Assembly (NCBI GenBank): GCA_019638615.1
Contig: JAHBTL010000029.1
Span: 29,286 to 93,285, forward strand
Length of the DNA: 64,000 nt
From: Chitinophagaceae bacterium
GTDB taxonomy: Bacteria; Bacteroidota; Bacteroidia; Chitinophagales; Chitinophagaceae
Reading direction: 5' to 3'
Under the pieces are notes generated by a model. That model was given only the letters and a program-made list of their open reading frames with translations, was not told the origin of the DNA and searched no databases. Positions 1-8,200 of this stretch are shown here, piece by piece. Positions within the stretch are counted from its first letter, which is position 1, and the number at the start of each line of letters is the position of its first letter. The position numbers and the translations under genes are program-made.

Positions 1-48
1 GTGCGCAAACGCAGCAATCATGTAACCCTCATCGTAGACCAAAAATAA
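1..48 (+). CDS. rplV: 50S ribosomal protein L22, 3' end (partial)
   Basis: The window opens inside a reading frame whose last 15 residues are [15 protein letters not shown], stop at 46-48. The [11 protein letters not shown] ending is typical of the L22 C-terminus, which lies near the polypeptide exit tunnel of the 50S subunit. Position directly upstream of rpsC matches the S10 operon order. Only the end is visible, so length and start cannot be judged. Confidence 0.85.
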   Translation: MRKRSNHVTLIVDQK

Positions 49-73
49 AAATGAAAATTTTCAAATAATAAAC

Positions 74-895
74 ATGGGTCAGAAAGCAAATCCAATTGGT
101 AACAGGTTAGGGATCATCCGCGGTTGGGAAAGCAACTGGTACGGCGGAAAAAGGGATTTTTCCAGCAAATTGATCGAAGACAATAAGATCAGGACTTACC
201 TGAATGCCCGTATCAACAAAGGCGGTATATCCAAAATTGTGATTGAACGCACGTTGAATAAACTCATTGTTACCATACATACCTCCAAGCCTGGTATCAT
301 CATTGGTAAAGGTGGCGGCGAGGTTGACCATATTAAGGAAGAATTGAAAAAGCTTACCGGTAAGGAAGACGTGCAGATCAATATCCTGCAGGTTCGTCGC
401 CCTGAGCTGGATGCGAATATTGTGGGGGATACCATTGCCCGCCAGATAGAAAACCGTATCAATTACAAACGTGCCATTAAACAGTCCATTGCTTCTGCCT
501 TGCGTATGGGGGCCGAAGGAATAAAAGTGAAGGTTAGCGGGCGTTTAGGCGGTGCTGAAATTGCACGTACAGAAGAGATTAAGCAAGGGCGTGTTCCTTT
601 ACATACTTTCCGTATGGAAATAGACTACGCCAATGTATTTGCGTTGACCGTTTATGGAAAGATTGGTATAAAGGTATGGATATGTAAAGGTGAGGTATTG
701 AGCAAGAGAGATCTGAACCCTAACATTATAGATGGTAAGCTGGAAGGCGGACCAGCCGGTGGCGGCGACCGCAGAGACGACAGGAGAGATGATCGCAGAG
801 GTGGAGACAGAAGGGATGACAGGAGAGGCGGCGGACGCGGCGGAGAAAGAAGAGATGATCGCAGAGGCGGTGGACGTGGCGGAGACAGGAGATAA
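74..895 (+). CDS. rpsC: 30S ribosomal protein S3 with a long Arg/Gly/Asp tail
   Basis: S3 sits at the mRNA entry side of the 30S subunit. The protein has 273 residues. The start [13 protein letters not shown] is canonical, the KH-type RNA-binding domain carries GIIIGKGG at about residues 74-81, and the C-terminal S3 domain ends near residue 225. After that comes a low-complexity tail (226-273) made almost only of G, R, D and E in units such as DDRR and GGGRGG. Typical bacterial S3 is about 210-240 residues, so the tail accounts for the excess. The tail is in frame and ends with a clean TAA. The next gene, rplP, starts 82 bp downstream, a rather long spacer for this operon. Confidence 0.97.
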   Translation: MGQKANPIGNRLGIIRGWESNWYGGKRDFSSKLIEDNKIRTYLNARINKGGISKIVIERTLNKLIVTIHTSKPGIIIGKGGGEVDHIKEELKKLTGKEDVQINILQVRRPELDANIVGDTIARQIENRINYKRAIKQSIASALRMGAEGIKVKVSGRLGGAEIARTEEIKQGRVPLHTFRMEIDYANVFALTVYGKIGIKVWICKGEVLSKRDLNPNIIDGKLEGGPAGGGDRRDDRRDDRRGGDRRDDRRGGGRGGERRDDRRGGGRGGDRR

Positions 896-977
896 GATAG
901 AAGGTGTAAGGTAAAAGGTATGGTGGTGTTGTAGGTATAAGGGTTAATAATATTTAAAATTTTCAAATTGTAATATA

Positions 978-1400
978 ATGTTACAGCCGAAGAGAACAAA
1001 ACACAGAAAAGCACAGAAAGGACGCATCAGGGAAGTGGCCAAGCGTGGGGCATCCATATCTTTTGGTTCATTTGCATTGAAAGCGTTAGAACCTATCTGG
1101 TTAACCAACCGCCAGATCGAATCTGCCCGTCAGGCAATGACGCGTGCCATGAAACGTGAAGGGAATGTGTGGATCCGGGTATTCCCCGACAAGCCTGTTA
1201 CCCGCAAACCGGCTGAAGTGAGGATGGGTAAAGGTAAAGGTAACCCTGAATTTTGGGCAGCGGTGGTAGAGCCAGGGCGTATTCTGTTTGAGGCAGATGG
1301 TGTGCCGGTGCAGGTTGCGAAAGAAGCAATGGAGCTTGCAGCAGCAAAACTGCCTGTTAAAACAAAGTTTATTGTTCGTCGCGATTATGCCGGGGCATAA
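978..1400 (+). CDS. rplP: 50S ribosomal protein L16
   Basis: 140 residues starting [16 protein letters not shown], the universally conserved L16 N-terminus; RIFPDKPVT-type text (here [17 protein letters not shown]) and the [12 protein letters not shown] segment are also diagnostic. L16 helps organise the tRNA-binding region of the 50S subunit. It lies between rpsC and rpmC as in nearly all bacteria. The ATG at 978 is the only sensible start; no clear Shine-Dalgarno sequence precedes it, as is normal in Bacteroidota. Confidence 0.98.
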   Translation: MLQPKRTKHRKAQKGRIREVAKRGASISFGSFALKALEPIWLTNRQIESARQAMTRAMKREGNVWIRVFPDKPVTRKPAEVRMGKGKGNPEFWAAVVEPGRILFEADGVPVQVAKEAMELAAAKLPVKTKFIVRRDYAGA

Positions 1401-1439
1401 GCAGAACGGTAAAAGTCATTCATTTTCAAACTGAATATA

Positions 1440-1646
1440 ATGTCAAAGAAAGTTGAATTTTTAAATAGCCTTACCGGTTTGAACGAAGCGGACCTGCAGG
1501 CGCGCATCAAAGAAGATGAAGTGCGTTTGAAGAAGCTGAAGTTCGCCCATGCTACTTCTCCGCTGGAGAACCCCATGAGCATTCAAACGCTTCGCAGGGA
1601 CATTGCAAGGTTAAAAACAGAATTAAAGAAAAAAGCTAAAAGCTAA
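1440..1646 (+). CDS. rpmC: 50S ribosomal protein L29
   Basis: 68 residues, Lys/Glu-rich and helical, with [16 protein letters not shown] and a [16 protein letters not shown] ending that match L29. L29 lies beside the exit tunnel next to L23 and is part of the docking site for trigger factor and SRP. The next gene, rpsQ, begins only 5 bp after the stop, which suggests translational coupling. The assignment rests on both motif and operon position. Confidence 0.95.
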   Translation: MSKKVEFLNSLTGLNEADLQARIKEDEVRLKKLKFAHATSPLENPMSIQTLRRDIARLKTELKKKAKS

Positions 1647-1651
1647 ATACA

Positions 1652-1909
1652 ATGGCTGAAAGAAATTTGCGCAAAACAAAGATAGGCGTGGTTACCAGCA
1701 ACAGAATGGATAAAACCGCTACTGTTGCGATAGAAATTAAAGTGAAACACCCTATCTATGGTAAGTTCGTAAAAAAGACTACAAAGTTCCATGCTCATGA
1801 CGAAAAGAACGAGTGTGGGATAGGGGATGTTGTGAAAATCATGGAATCACGCCCGTTGAGCAAAACCAAACGCTGGCGCCTGGTTGAGGTTGTGGAAAAA
1901 GCGAAATAA
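1652..1909 (+). CDS. rpsQ: 30S ribosomal protein S17
   Basis: 85 residues of S17, a primary 16S rRNA binding protein. Diagnostic text includes [20 protein letters not shown] near the start and the C-terminal [18 protein letters not shown]. Starts 5 bp after rpmC. It is followed by a 115-bp spacer carrying an inverted repeat (1934-2014) before rplN. Confidence 0.97.
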   Translation: MAERNLRKTKIGVVTSNRMDKTATVAIEIKVKHPIYGKFVKKTTKFHAHDEKNECGIGDVVKIMESRPLSKTKRWRLVEVVEKAK

Positions 1910-1933
1910 ATTATTTCTGATTTGAGATTTAAG

Positions 1934-2014
1934 ATTTGAGATTTGATATGTTCTCCGGTTCGTGAACAGTTTATATCGATCCAAATTTCAAATTTCAAAT
2001 ATCAAATTTCAAAT
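1934..2014. repeat. AT-rich inverted repeat in the rpsQ-rplN spacer
   Basis: ATTTGAGATTTGATAT at 1934-1949 pairs with ATATCAAATTTCAAAT at 1999-2014: 15 Watson-Crick pairs and one G-U. The loop is 49 nt. The arms are built from the ATTTGA/TCAAAT microrepeat that also occurs at 4388-4410 and 6190-6285. In mRNA this would fold into a hairpin ending 11 nt before the rplN start codon. Confidence 0.6.
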
Positions 2015-2024
2015 AACAAAAAAG

Positions 2025-2393
2025 ATGATTCAGCAAGAAAGCAGGTTAAATGTAGCAGACAACAGCGGCGCAAAAGAGGTGCTTTGTATTCGCGTACTGG
2101 GCAACAGCGGCCAGGATTATGCGAAGATCGGGGATAAGATTGTTGTAACAGTGAAAGACGCCATTCCTGCAGGCGGTATCAAAAAAGGAACAGTAACAAA
2201 AGCCGTGATCGTTCGTACCAAAAATAAATTACGTCGTAAAGATGGTTCTTATATCCGCTTCGACGATAATGCTGTGGTTTTATTGAACCAGGCAGATGAG
2301 CCGCGCGGCACGCGTATTTTTGGACCAGTAGCAAGGGAATTGCGTGATAAAGGATATATGAAGATTATTTCCCTGGCACCGGAAGTGTTATAA
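2025..2393 (+). CDS. rplN: 50S ribosomal protein L14
   Basis: L14 forms an intersubunit bridge with 16S rRNA. The frame is open upstream to 1962, but the ATG at 2025 gives [18 protein letters not shown], the standard N-terminus, and 122 residues, the usual bacterial length; the upstream codons lie within the inverted repeat. Conserved segments include [33 protein letters not shown] and the ending [12 protein letters not shown]. Confidence 0.97.
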   Translation: MIQQESRLNVADNSGAKEVLCIRVLGNSGQDYAKIGDKIVVTVKDAIPAGGIKKGTVTKAVIVRTKNKLRRKDGSYIRFDDNAVVLLNQADEPRGTRIFGPVARELRDKGYMKIISLAPEVL

Positions 2394-2400
2394 CAGCATT

Positions 2401-2475
2401 CAGCTATTAGCTATCAGCTATTAGCAGATATAGAACATAAACTTAAACGGCTGATAGCTGAAAGCTGACAGCCAA
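2401..2475. repeat. AGCTATCAGC-type repeat in the rplN-rplX spacer
   Basis: The spacer holds a run of GCTATTAGCTATCAGCTATT units. AGCTATCAG at 2409-2417 can pair with CTGATAGCT at 2451-2459, and a further CTGAAAGCTGACAG follows. The same decamer recurs at about 3813-3823 (before rpsH) and in the spacer at 23271-23290. It looks like a dispersed short intergenic repeat; function unknown. Confidence 0.55.
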
Positions 2476-2488
2476 AAGCCAAATAAAA

Positions 2489-2824
2489 ATGAGCAACAGA
2501 TTTAAACCCAAGTTTAACATTAAAAAAGGCGATTCGGTTGTGATTATTGCCGGCGATGACAAAGACGTAAAGAAGCCGCGTAAGGTGCTGGAAGTATTTC
2601 CGGAAGACAGCCGCGTGGTGGTAGAAGGTGCCAATATCGTTACCAGGCATACCAAACCTTCGGCGCAAAATACCAAAGGCGGTATTGTAAAAAGAGAAGC
2701 GCCTATTCATATCAGTAATGTTAAGCTGTGGGACGCTAAAAAAGGAGAAGCTGCTAAAGTAAAGCGTTCAAGAGAGAATGGCAAACTGGTACGCGTATCC
2801 AAAAAATCGGGTTCGACTATTTAA
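2489..2824 (+). CDS. rplX: 50S ribosomal protein L24
   Basis: 111 residues with the KOW motif near residues 8-30 (KFNIKKGDSVVIIAGDDKD) that binds 23S rRNA; L24 is one of the two assembly initiators of the 50S subunit. GGIVKREAPIHISNVKLWD is a typical central segment. The start at ATG 2489 follows the repeat-rich spacer. Order rplN-rplX-rplE is standard for the spc operon. Confidence 0.96.
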   Translation: MSNRFKPKFNIKKGDSVVIIAGDDKDVKKPRKVLEVFPEDSRVVVEGANIVTRHTKPSAQNTKGGIVKREAPIHISNVKLWDAKKGEAAKVKRSRENGKLVRVSKKSGSTI

Positions 2825-2841
2825 AATAAATATAACTGCTG

Positions 2842-2858
2842 ATCCGCCTGCGGCGGAT
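2842..2858. repeat. Short perfect hairpin in the rplX-rplE spacer
   Basis: ATCCGCC (2842-2848), loop TGC, GGCGGAT (2852-2858): a perfect 7-bp GC-rich stem in an otherwise AT-rich 56-bp spacer. There is no U-run after it, so it is unlikely to terminate transcription; mRNA stability or processing is possible. Confidence 0.5.
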
Positions 2859-2880
2859 AAACAGTAATAAAATTAATGCG

Positions 2881-3450
2881 ATGAGCACAACAAAATACAG
2901 TCCGAGATTAGCCGAGAAATACAAAAAAGATGTTGTACCGGCTTTGATGAAACGTTTCGCTTATAAGAGCGTAATGCAGGTTCCGCAACTCAAAAAAATA
3001 TGCGTGAACCGCGGGGTGAACGGGGCGGTAAACGATAAAAAGCTGGTGGATATAGCCGTTGAAGAGCTGGGTACTATCACTGGTCAGAAGGCGGTGCCTA
3101 CTACTTCTAAAAAAGACATCTCTAATTTTAAGCTGCGTAAAGGAGTGCCGATCGGGGCAAGAGTAACATTGCGTGGTGTAAATATGTACGAGTTCCTCGA
3201 CCGCCTGATCGCCGCTGCTTTACCGCGTGTGCGCGATTTCAGAGGCATTAATGAAAAAGCTTTCGACGGACGTGGAAACTATACCCTGGGCGTTACCGAG
3301 CAAATCATTTTCCCTGAAATAGATATTGACAAGGTAAACAAAATTACAGGGCTGGATATCACTTTCGTAACTTCTGCCAATACCAACGAAGAAGCGTACG
3401 AGCTGTTGAAAGAGCTGGGAATGCCTTTCAGGAATGTTAAAAAAGACTAG
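2881..3450 (+). CDS. rplE: 50S ribosomal protein L5
   Basis: 189 residues. L5 binds 5S rRNA in the central protuberance. Conserved L5 segments are visible: the N-terminal [19 protein letters not shown], then [21 protein letters not shown] and [20 protein letters not shown]. The length is slightly above the usual ~180. It lies between rplX and rpsN as expected. Confidence 0.98.
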   Translation: MSTTKYSPRLAEKYKKDVVPALMKRFAYKSVMQVPQLKKICVNRGVNGAVNDKKLVDIAVEELGTITGQKAVPTTSKKDISNFKLRKGVPIGARVTLRGVNMYEFLDRLIAAALPRVRDFRGINEKAFDGRGNYTLGVTEQIIFPEIDIDKVNKITGLDITFVTSANTNEEAYELLKELGMPFRNVKKD

Positions 3451-3517
3451 TAAGCAAGAATGAGAAGCGGTAATATAAGTGCCGCCTTACCATATACAAA
3501 AAACAGAAAGTAACAAC

Positions 3518-3787
3518 ATGGCAAAAGAATCAGTAAAAGCCAGACAAAGAAAAAGAGAACACCTGGTAGAGCAATACGCTGAAAAACGCGCTGCTTTAAA
3601 AGCTGCCGGTGATTGGAAAGCGCTGGATGCGTTGCCTAAAAACTCATCTAAAGTGCGTTTGAAAAATCGTTGCCAGGTTTCGGGCCGCCCGCGTGGATAC
3701 ATCCGTTATTTCGGGTTATCAAGGGTAGCTTTCCGCGACATGGCTTTAAATGGTATAATACCAGGGGTAAAAAAAGCAAGCTGGTAA
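3518..3787 (+). CDS. rpsN: 30S ribosomal protein S14 (zinc-free type)
   Basis: The frame is open from 3479, but ATG 3518 gives [14 protein letters not shown], the true S14 N-terminus, and 89 residues, the length of the zinc-independent form. The CxxC pairs of the short zinc-binding form are absent; [20 protein letters not shown] is the conserved core. S14 belongs to the head of the 30S subunit and assembles late. It is followed by a 117-bp spacer with no other gene. Confidence 0.96.
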   Translation: MAKESVKARQRKREHLVEQYAEKRAALKAAGDWKALDALPKNSSKVRLKNRCQVSGRPRGYIRYFGLSRVAFRDMALNGIIPGVKKASW

Positions 3788-3904
3788 GTTGTGGAATATC
3801 CGGAGTAAGCAGTCAGCTATCAGCGATCAGCTTTGAGTGGCTTCCAGGTTTGAGTAATATATCCGGCAGAACAAAATAAATTTTCAACTGATTAATTCAT
3901 AAAA

Positions 3905-4303
3905 ATGGTAACAGATCCTATTGCAGATTTCCTTACAAGAGTGCGTAATGCCCAGATGGCGGGACACCGTATTGTGGAAATCCCGGCTTCTAACCTTAAA
4001 AAACGTATTACCGAGATTTTGTACGATCAGGGGTATATTTTAAAATATAAGTTTGAAGACGATAACAAACAGGGCGTGATCAAGATTGCGTTGAAGTACG
4101 ATGCCCAAACCAAGCAGCCTGCTATCAGGTCGCTTGAAAGGATCAGCCGTCCGGGTTTGCGTCAGTATTCCAAACCAGCCGATTTTAAAAGAGTAATGAG
4201 CGGACTGGGAATTGCCATTGTTAGTACTTCAAAGGGAGTAATGACCGATAAGCAGGCTAAAGCTCAGAACGTGGGTGGTGAGGTATTGTGCTATGTTTCT
4301 TAA
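3905..4303 (+). CDS. rpsH: 30S ribosomal protein S8
   Basis: 132 residues of S8, a central-domain 16S rRNA binder that in many bacteria also represses its own operon by binding spc mRNA. Diagnostic segments are DPIADFLTRVRNAQMAGH at the start, the middle RISRPGLRQYSKPAD and the ending GIAIVSTSKGVMTDKQAKAQ. The 119-bp spacer to rplF is AT-rich and contains another TTTCAAATATCAAAT block. Confidence 0.98.
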   Translation: MVTDPIADFLTRVRNAQMAGHRIVEIPASNLKKRITEILYDQGYILKYKFEDDNKQGVIKIALKYDAQTKQPAIRSLERISRPGLRQYSKPADFKRVMSGLGIAIVSTSKGVMTDKQAKAQNVGGEVLCYVS

Positions 4304-4422
4304 AGCATCGCTGCAGCAATGCAGTTGTGAATAAAGGATTGAATGATAATTTAAGCTCTCTATACGGGGCTGAACACTTTCAATCAGGAATTTCAAATAT
4401 CAAATTATAAATCTGAATTATT

Positions 4423-4977
4423 ATGTCTCGTATAGGTAAACAACCGGTTACAATTCCTTCAGGTGTTACAGTTTCTGTAGGCAACGACAACGTACTTACT
4501 GTAAAAGGTCCTAAAGGTGAACTGAAGCAGCAGGTAGACCGCGATATCACAGTAGAAGTAAAAGACGGCGCTGTTAATTTCACCCGTCCTACCGACCAGA
4601 TCCGTCATCGCGCTTTACATGGTTTGTATCGTGCGCTGGCTGCCAACCTGGTAAAGGGGGTAACAGAAGGATACAAGAAAAATCTTGAACTGGTGGGTGT
4701 AGGTTTTAAAGCTTCCAACCAGGGTAACCTGCTCGATCTTTCGCTGGGTTATTCGCACAATATCGTTTTCGAAGTTCCTAAAGAACTGAAAGTAAGCACT
4801 GCCCAGGAAAAAGGTCAGAACCCTACTATTACGCTGGAAGGAAGCGACAAACAATTGCTTGGCCAGGTAGCAGCCAAATTACGCAGTCTTCGCAAACCTG
4901 AACCTTACAAAGGGAAAGGTGTTAAATATGCCGGGGAGGTATTACGTCGTAAAGCTGGCAAAGCTGCTGGTAAATAA
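4423..4977 (+). CDS. rplF: 50S ribosomal protein L6
   Basis: 184 residues, two tandem L6 folds. MSRIGKQPVTIPSGV at the start and the C-terminal LRSLRKPEPYKGKGVKYAGE are signature L6 sequences. L6 lies near the factor-binding site of the 50S subunit. Followed by a 45-bp spacer that contains a small GC hairpin (4989-5007). Confidence 0.98.
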   Translation: MSRIGKQPVTIPSGVTVSVGNDNVLTVKGPKGELKQQVDRDITVEVKDGAVNFTRPTDQIRHRALHGLYRALAANLVKGVTEGYKKNLELVGVGFKASNQGNLLDLSLGYSHNIVFEVPKELKVSTAQEKGQNPTITLEGSDKQLLGQVAAKLRSLRKPEPYKGKGVKYAGEVLRRKAGKAAGK

Positions 4978-4988
4978 TTATAAAATTT

Positions 4989-5007
4989 AGCCCGGCAGTA
5001 TCGGGCT
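4989..5007 (+). repeat. Attenuator-like hairpin between rplF and rplR
   Basis: AGCCCG (4989-4994) pairs with CGGGCT (5002-5007) across a 7-nt loop, followed by TAAAAAATAAAT rather than a U-run. A similar GCCCG/CGGGC hairpin lies before rplO at 6291-6308. The lack of a U-run argues against strong termination; RNA processing or stabilisation is possible. Function not established. Confidence 0.45.
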
Positions 5008-5022
5008 TAAAAAATAAATAAA

Positions 5023-5376
5023 ATGGACGCAAAAGTTATCAGGAGACAAAAGATCAGGTACAACATCCGTAAAACCGTATCTGGTACTGCACAAAAGCCC
5101 AGGCTGGCTGTCTTCAGGAGCAATACGGAAACATATGCTCAACTGATTGATGACGTTACAGGCACTACCCTGGCATCGGCTTCAACGAAAGACAAAGACA
5201 TTAAAGCGCAGAAAGCTCCAAAAGCGGAACTAAGTGCGCTGGTGGGTAAGGCTATAGCTGCCAAAGCCGCGGCGGTAGGCATCACTACAGCTATATTTGA
5301 TCGCGGCGGTTATCTCTACCACGGACGAGTGAAAGCTGTTGCTGAAGGAGCGCGTGAGGGAGGATTGAAGTTTTAA
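5023..5376 (+). CDS. rplR: 50S ribosomal protein L18
   Basis: 117 residues. L18 binds 5S rRNA together with L5. Characteristic text is [28 protein letters not shown] near the N-terminus and the ending [26 protein letters not shown]. Normal length for bacterial L18, canonical place between rplF and rpsE. Confidence 0.98.
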   Translation: MDAKVIRRQKIRYNIRKTVSGTAQKPRLAVFRSNTETYAQLIDDVTGTTLASASTKDKDIKAQKAPKAELSALVGKAIAAKAAAVGITTAIFDRGGYLYHGRVKAVAEGAREGGLKF

Positions 5377-5420
5377 TTTTTGCGATAAACGAATCATATA
5401 CCAATAACAAGTTCTGAATA

Positions 5421-5939
5421 ATGTCAAAAGTTAATTTAAACAAGGTAAAAGCAGGTGACCTGGAATTGAAAGAAAAAGTTGTTGCCATCAATCGTGTGGT
5501 TAAAACAACCAAAGGCGGTCGTGCATTCAGTTTCTCTGCACTGGTAGTTGTAGGAAATGAAAACGGCGTGGTGGGACATGGTTTAGGTAAAGCCAAAGAG
5601 GTGCAGGAAGCCATTACCAAAGGCATTGAAGATGCAAAGAAGAACCTCATAAAAGTTCCTGTCATGAAAGGTACGATTCCTCACGATCAATGGTCGAAGG
5701 AAGGTGCTGCTAAAGTGTTGATTAAACCTGCCGCTCATGGTACTGGTGTAATCGCCGGAGGCAGTATGCGCGCTGTGCTGGAAAGCGCCGGCATAACCGA
5801 CGTATTGGCAAAGTCTTTGGGATCTGCCAATCCGCACAACGTGGTAAAAGCTACTTTTAAAGCGTTGGCCGAATTGCGCGAACCGGTGAGCGTTGCAAAA
5901 GACAGGAGGATCACCTTGAAAAAAGTTTTTAACGGATAA
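5421..5939 (+). CDS. rpsE: 30S ribosomal protein S5
   Basis: 172 residues. The N-terminal double-stranded RNA-binding-like domain shows [20 protein letters not shown] and [24 protein letters not shown]; the C-terminal domain carries [25 protein letters not shown]5 contributes to decoding accuracy at the mRNA entry channel. It stands between rplR and rpmD as in most spc operons. Confidence 0.98.
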   Translation: MSKVNLNKVKAGDLELKEKVVAINRVVKTTKGGRAFSFSALVVVGNENGVVGHGLGKAKEVQEAITKGIEDAKKNLIKVPVMKGTIPHDQWSKEGAAKVLIKPAAHGTGVIAGGSMRAVLESAGITDVLAKSLGSANPHNVVKATFKALAELREPVSVAKDRRITLKKVFNG

Positions 5940-6010
5940 ATTTATTGCTTTTGTCTTTCCGGGTATTATACCAGGGAATGGATGGAGCCGGTAAATAAAA
6001 AGCAGCTATC

Positions 6011-6193
6011 ATGGCAAAGATTAAAATTACACAGGTTAAAAGCATCATTGACAGACCTGAGCGTCAGAAAAAAACCATTGCAGCACTAGGGTTAAAAAAG
6101 CTGAATGCAACAGTGGAGGTGGAAGCAACTCCGCAAATACTGGGCATGGTAAACAAAGTAAATCACCTGGTGAAGGTGGAGGAAGTGAAGTAA
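6011..6193 (+). CDS. rpmD: 50S ribosomal protein L30
   Basis: 60 residues, the normal size for bacterial L30. [30 protein letters not shown] is the signature N-terminal part. The downstream spacer of 136 bp holds AT-rich inverted microrepeats (6190-6285) and a GCCCG/CGGGC hairpin (6291-6308) before rplO. Confidence 0.96.
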   Translation: MAKIKITQVKSIIDRPERQKKTIAALGLKKLNATVEVEATPQILGMVNKVNHLVKVEEVK

Positions 6194-6308
6194 TTTGAAA
6201 ATGTATTGAATTTGAAAATTTGAAAATGTGGGATGATCGTCAATCGCCTGATTTCAAATCTCAAATCTCAAATTTGTAATTAATATGCGAGCCCGAAGTT
6301 TTCCGGGC
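6190..6308. repeat. Repeat-rich rpmD-rplO spacer
   Basis: TTTGAAAATTTGAAAATG-type text near 6195-6228 is roughly complementary to TTTCAAATCTCAAATCTCAAATTTG near 6252-6276, so the spacer can fold on itself. The end of the spacer has a separate hairpin, GCCCG (6291-6295) with CGGGC (6304-6308). The layout resembles the rpsQ-rplN spacer. Confidence 0.5.
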
Positions 6309-6329
6309 GTTGAGTAAAAAAAGATAAAC

Positions 6330-6779
6330 ATGAAACTGAATCAGTTACGTCCTGCAAAAGGAGCAACACACAAAGAAAAAAGATTAGGACGCGGAGAAGC
6401 TTCCGGTCATGGTGGAACATCTACAAAAGGTAACAAAGGGCAGCAGAGCAGAACAGGGTATAAAAGAAAAATTTCTCATGAAGGAGGACAGATGCCTATT
6501 CAGCGCCGTCTACCCAAACGTGGCTTCAAAAATCCCCATCGCGTAGAATATACGGTATTCAACCTGGGGCAAATTGAGCAACTAGTAGAAAAATATGGCA
6601 TTAAAGAAGTTTCTGCCAATGAGTTGTATGAAAATGGTCTTATTAAAAAGACAGATCTTGTTAAAATACTGGGTAATGGCGAACTGAGTACCGGGCTCAG
6701 CTTCAAAGTAAACGCTGCAAGCGAAAAGGCAAAAGCTGCCATTGAAGCTGCCGGCGGAACACTGGAGATTGTAAAGTAA
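6330..6779 (+). CDS. rplO: 50S ribosomal protein L15
   Basis: 149 residues. The N-terminal half is the glycine-rich extension that threads into 23S rRNA (KEKRLGRGEASGHGGTSTKG, then GNKGQQSRTGYKRK) and the globular half begins near GGQMPIQRRLPKRGF. L15 is a late 50S assembly protein. It immediately precedes secY, as in most bacteria. Confidence 0.98.
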   Translation: MKLNQLRPAKGATHKEKRLGRGEASGHGGTSTKGNKGQQSRTGYKRKISHEGGQMPIQRRLPKRGFKNPHRVEYTVFNLGQIEQLVEKYGIKEVSANELYENGLIKKTDLVKILGNGELSTGLSFKVNAASEKAKAAIEAAGGTLEIVK

Positions 6780-6854
6780 TTTTCCTTACCTTGCACAGCG
6801 CATGTAACCGATGCGTTGTTTTCTTTTAGCGCTCAACATTAAACGTAACTATTC

Positions 6855-8195
6855 GTGAAGAAATTCATTCAGACACTGAAGAATATCTGGACAATTGAGG
6901 AACTCAGGGGTAAAATACTTGTTACACTATTGCTTGTATTTATATACCGCCTGGGCGCACATATTGTATTGCCCGGCATAGATCCTAATAAGCTCACCGA
7001 CTTTTCGCACAAGGCCCAAAGCGGTCTGCTGGGGCTTTTCGATACTTTCGCCGGTGGGGCATTCTCCAACGCATCCATCCTTGCGTTGGGTATCATGCCC
7101 TATATCTCCGCTTCTATATTCATGCAGTTGATGACCATCCTGGTTCCGCAAATGCAGAAAATTCAGAAAGAGGGCGACAGCGGCAGAAAAAAGATCAACC
7201 AATGGACCCGTTATCTCACCGCTGCAGTAACCCTGCTGCAGGCAGGTACTTATGTGGCCTATTTAACCAACCAGAACAGGGAGGCTTTAATTCCGGCGTA
7301 TCAGCCTTACTTCTGGATTTCAACAGTAATGCTTCTTACTTCGGGTACTTTGTTTGTAATGTGGCTGGGCGAAAAAATTCAGGATAAAGGATTAGGAAAT
7401 GGTACTTCTATTATTATTATGATAGGCATTCTTGCCCGGCTGCCGGAATCATTTATGCAGGAGTTTGCAGCCAAGCAGGTAAAAGGGGGCGGTGGTTTGA
7501 TATTCTTCCTGTTGGAAATAGCTATATTGATTGCTATTATTCTTGGATTGATAGTATTAGTGCAGGGAGTCAGGAAAATTCCGATCAACTATGCAAAGCA
7601 AATAGTTGGAAACCGCCAGTTTACAGGCGCAAGGCAGTTTTTGCCTTTAAAAGTAAATGCTGCGGGTGTAATGCCCATCATCTTTGCCCAGGCAATTATG
7701 TTCTTGCCAACACTGTTCTCTTTCACATCCTTTGAATCCGGGCAGGGTATCGCCAGGATATTTTCCGATCATAGCAATTTCTGGTACATGGTGATATATG
7801 GGGTAATGGTAATAGCATTTACCTTTTTATACACCGCGCTTATATTTAATCCAAAACAGGTTTCTGACAACTTAAAACAGAGCAACGGGTTTATTCCCGG
7901 TGTAAAACCCGGCCAGCCTACTACTGATTATATTGGCCAGATCATGGATAGAATTACTTTGCCCGGCGCTATTTTCCTGGCAATAGTAGGGATATTACCG
8001 GGTCTTGCTCAAAGAGCAGGTGTTACGCCGCAGTTCTCAACTTTCTTTGGTGGAACTTCTCTTTTGATTATGGTGGGGGTTATACTGGATACCCTGCAGC
8101 AGATTGAAACACATTTGCTCATGCGCCAGTACGACGGATTAATGAAAAGCGGAAGAATACAGGGACGTCAGACTTCTTCACCTGTTTCTATATAA
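6855..8195 (+). CDS. secY: Preprotein translocase channel subunit SecY
   Basis: 446 residues with about ten hydrophobic segments, forming with SecE and SecG the channel for Sec-dependent export and membrane insertion. Family signatures are LGAHIVLPGIDP (TM1/plug region), GIMPYISASIFMQL in TM2, the loop GNGTSIIIMIGI and the C-terminal FLAIVGILPGL. The start is GTG at 6855 (KKFIQTLKNIW follows); no in-frame ATG lies at a better place. The 75-bp gap after rplO contains TTACCTTGCA, which is near but not at the -7 promoter consensus, so separate transcription of secY-map is only a possibility. map starts 5 bp downstream. Confidence 0.98.
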   Translation: MKKFIQTLKNIWTIEELRGKILVTLLLVFIYRLGAHIVLPGIDPNKLTDFSHKAQSGLLGLFDTFAGGAFSNASILALGIMPYISASIFMQLMTILVPQMQKIQKEGDSGRKKINQWTRYLTAAVTLLQAGTYVAYLTNQNREALIPAYQPYFWISTVMLLTSGTLFVMWLGEKIQDKGLGNGTSIIIMIGILARLPESFMQEFAAKQVKGGGGLIFFLLEIAILIAIILGLIVLVQGVRKIPINYAKQIVGNRQFTGARQFLPLKVNAAGVMPIIFAQAIMFLPTLFSFTSFESGQGIARIFSDHSNFWYMVIYGVMVIAFTFLYTALIFNPKQVSDNLKQSNGFIPGVKPGQPTTDYIGQIMDRITLPGAIFLAIVGILPGLAQRAGVTPQFSTFFGGTSLLIMVGVILDTLQQIETHLLMRQYDGLMKSGRIQGRQTSSPVSI

Positions 8196-8200
8196 TTTCA

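Noticed and set aside
652-1014. 120-residue minus-strand ORF opposite the rpsC tail
   Set aside because: Its Pro/Arg/Ser/Leu repeats are just the antisense reading of the GRD-rich S3 tail; no own promoter or family.
2401-2475. AGCTATCAGC repeats considered as a CRISPR-like array
   Set aside because: Units are short, irregular and overlap without spacers of even length, and no cas genes are present.
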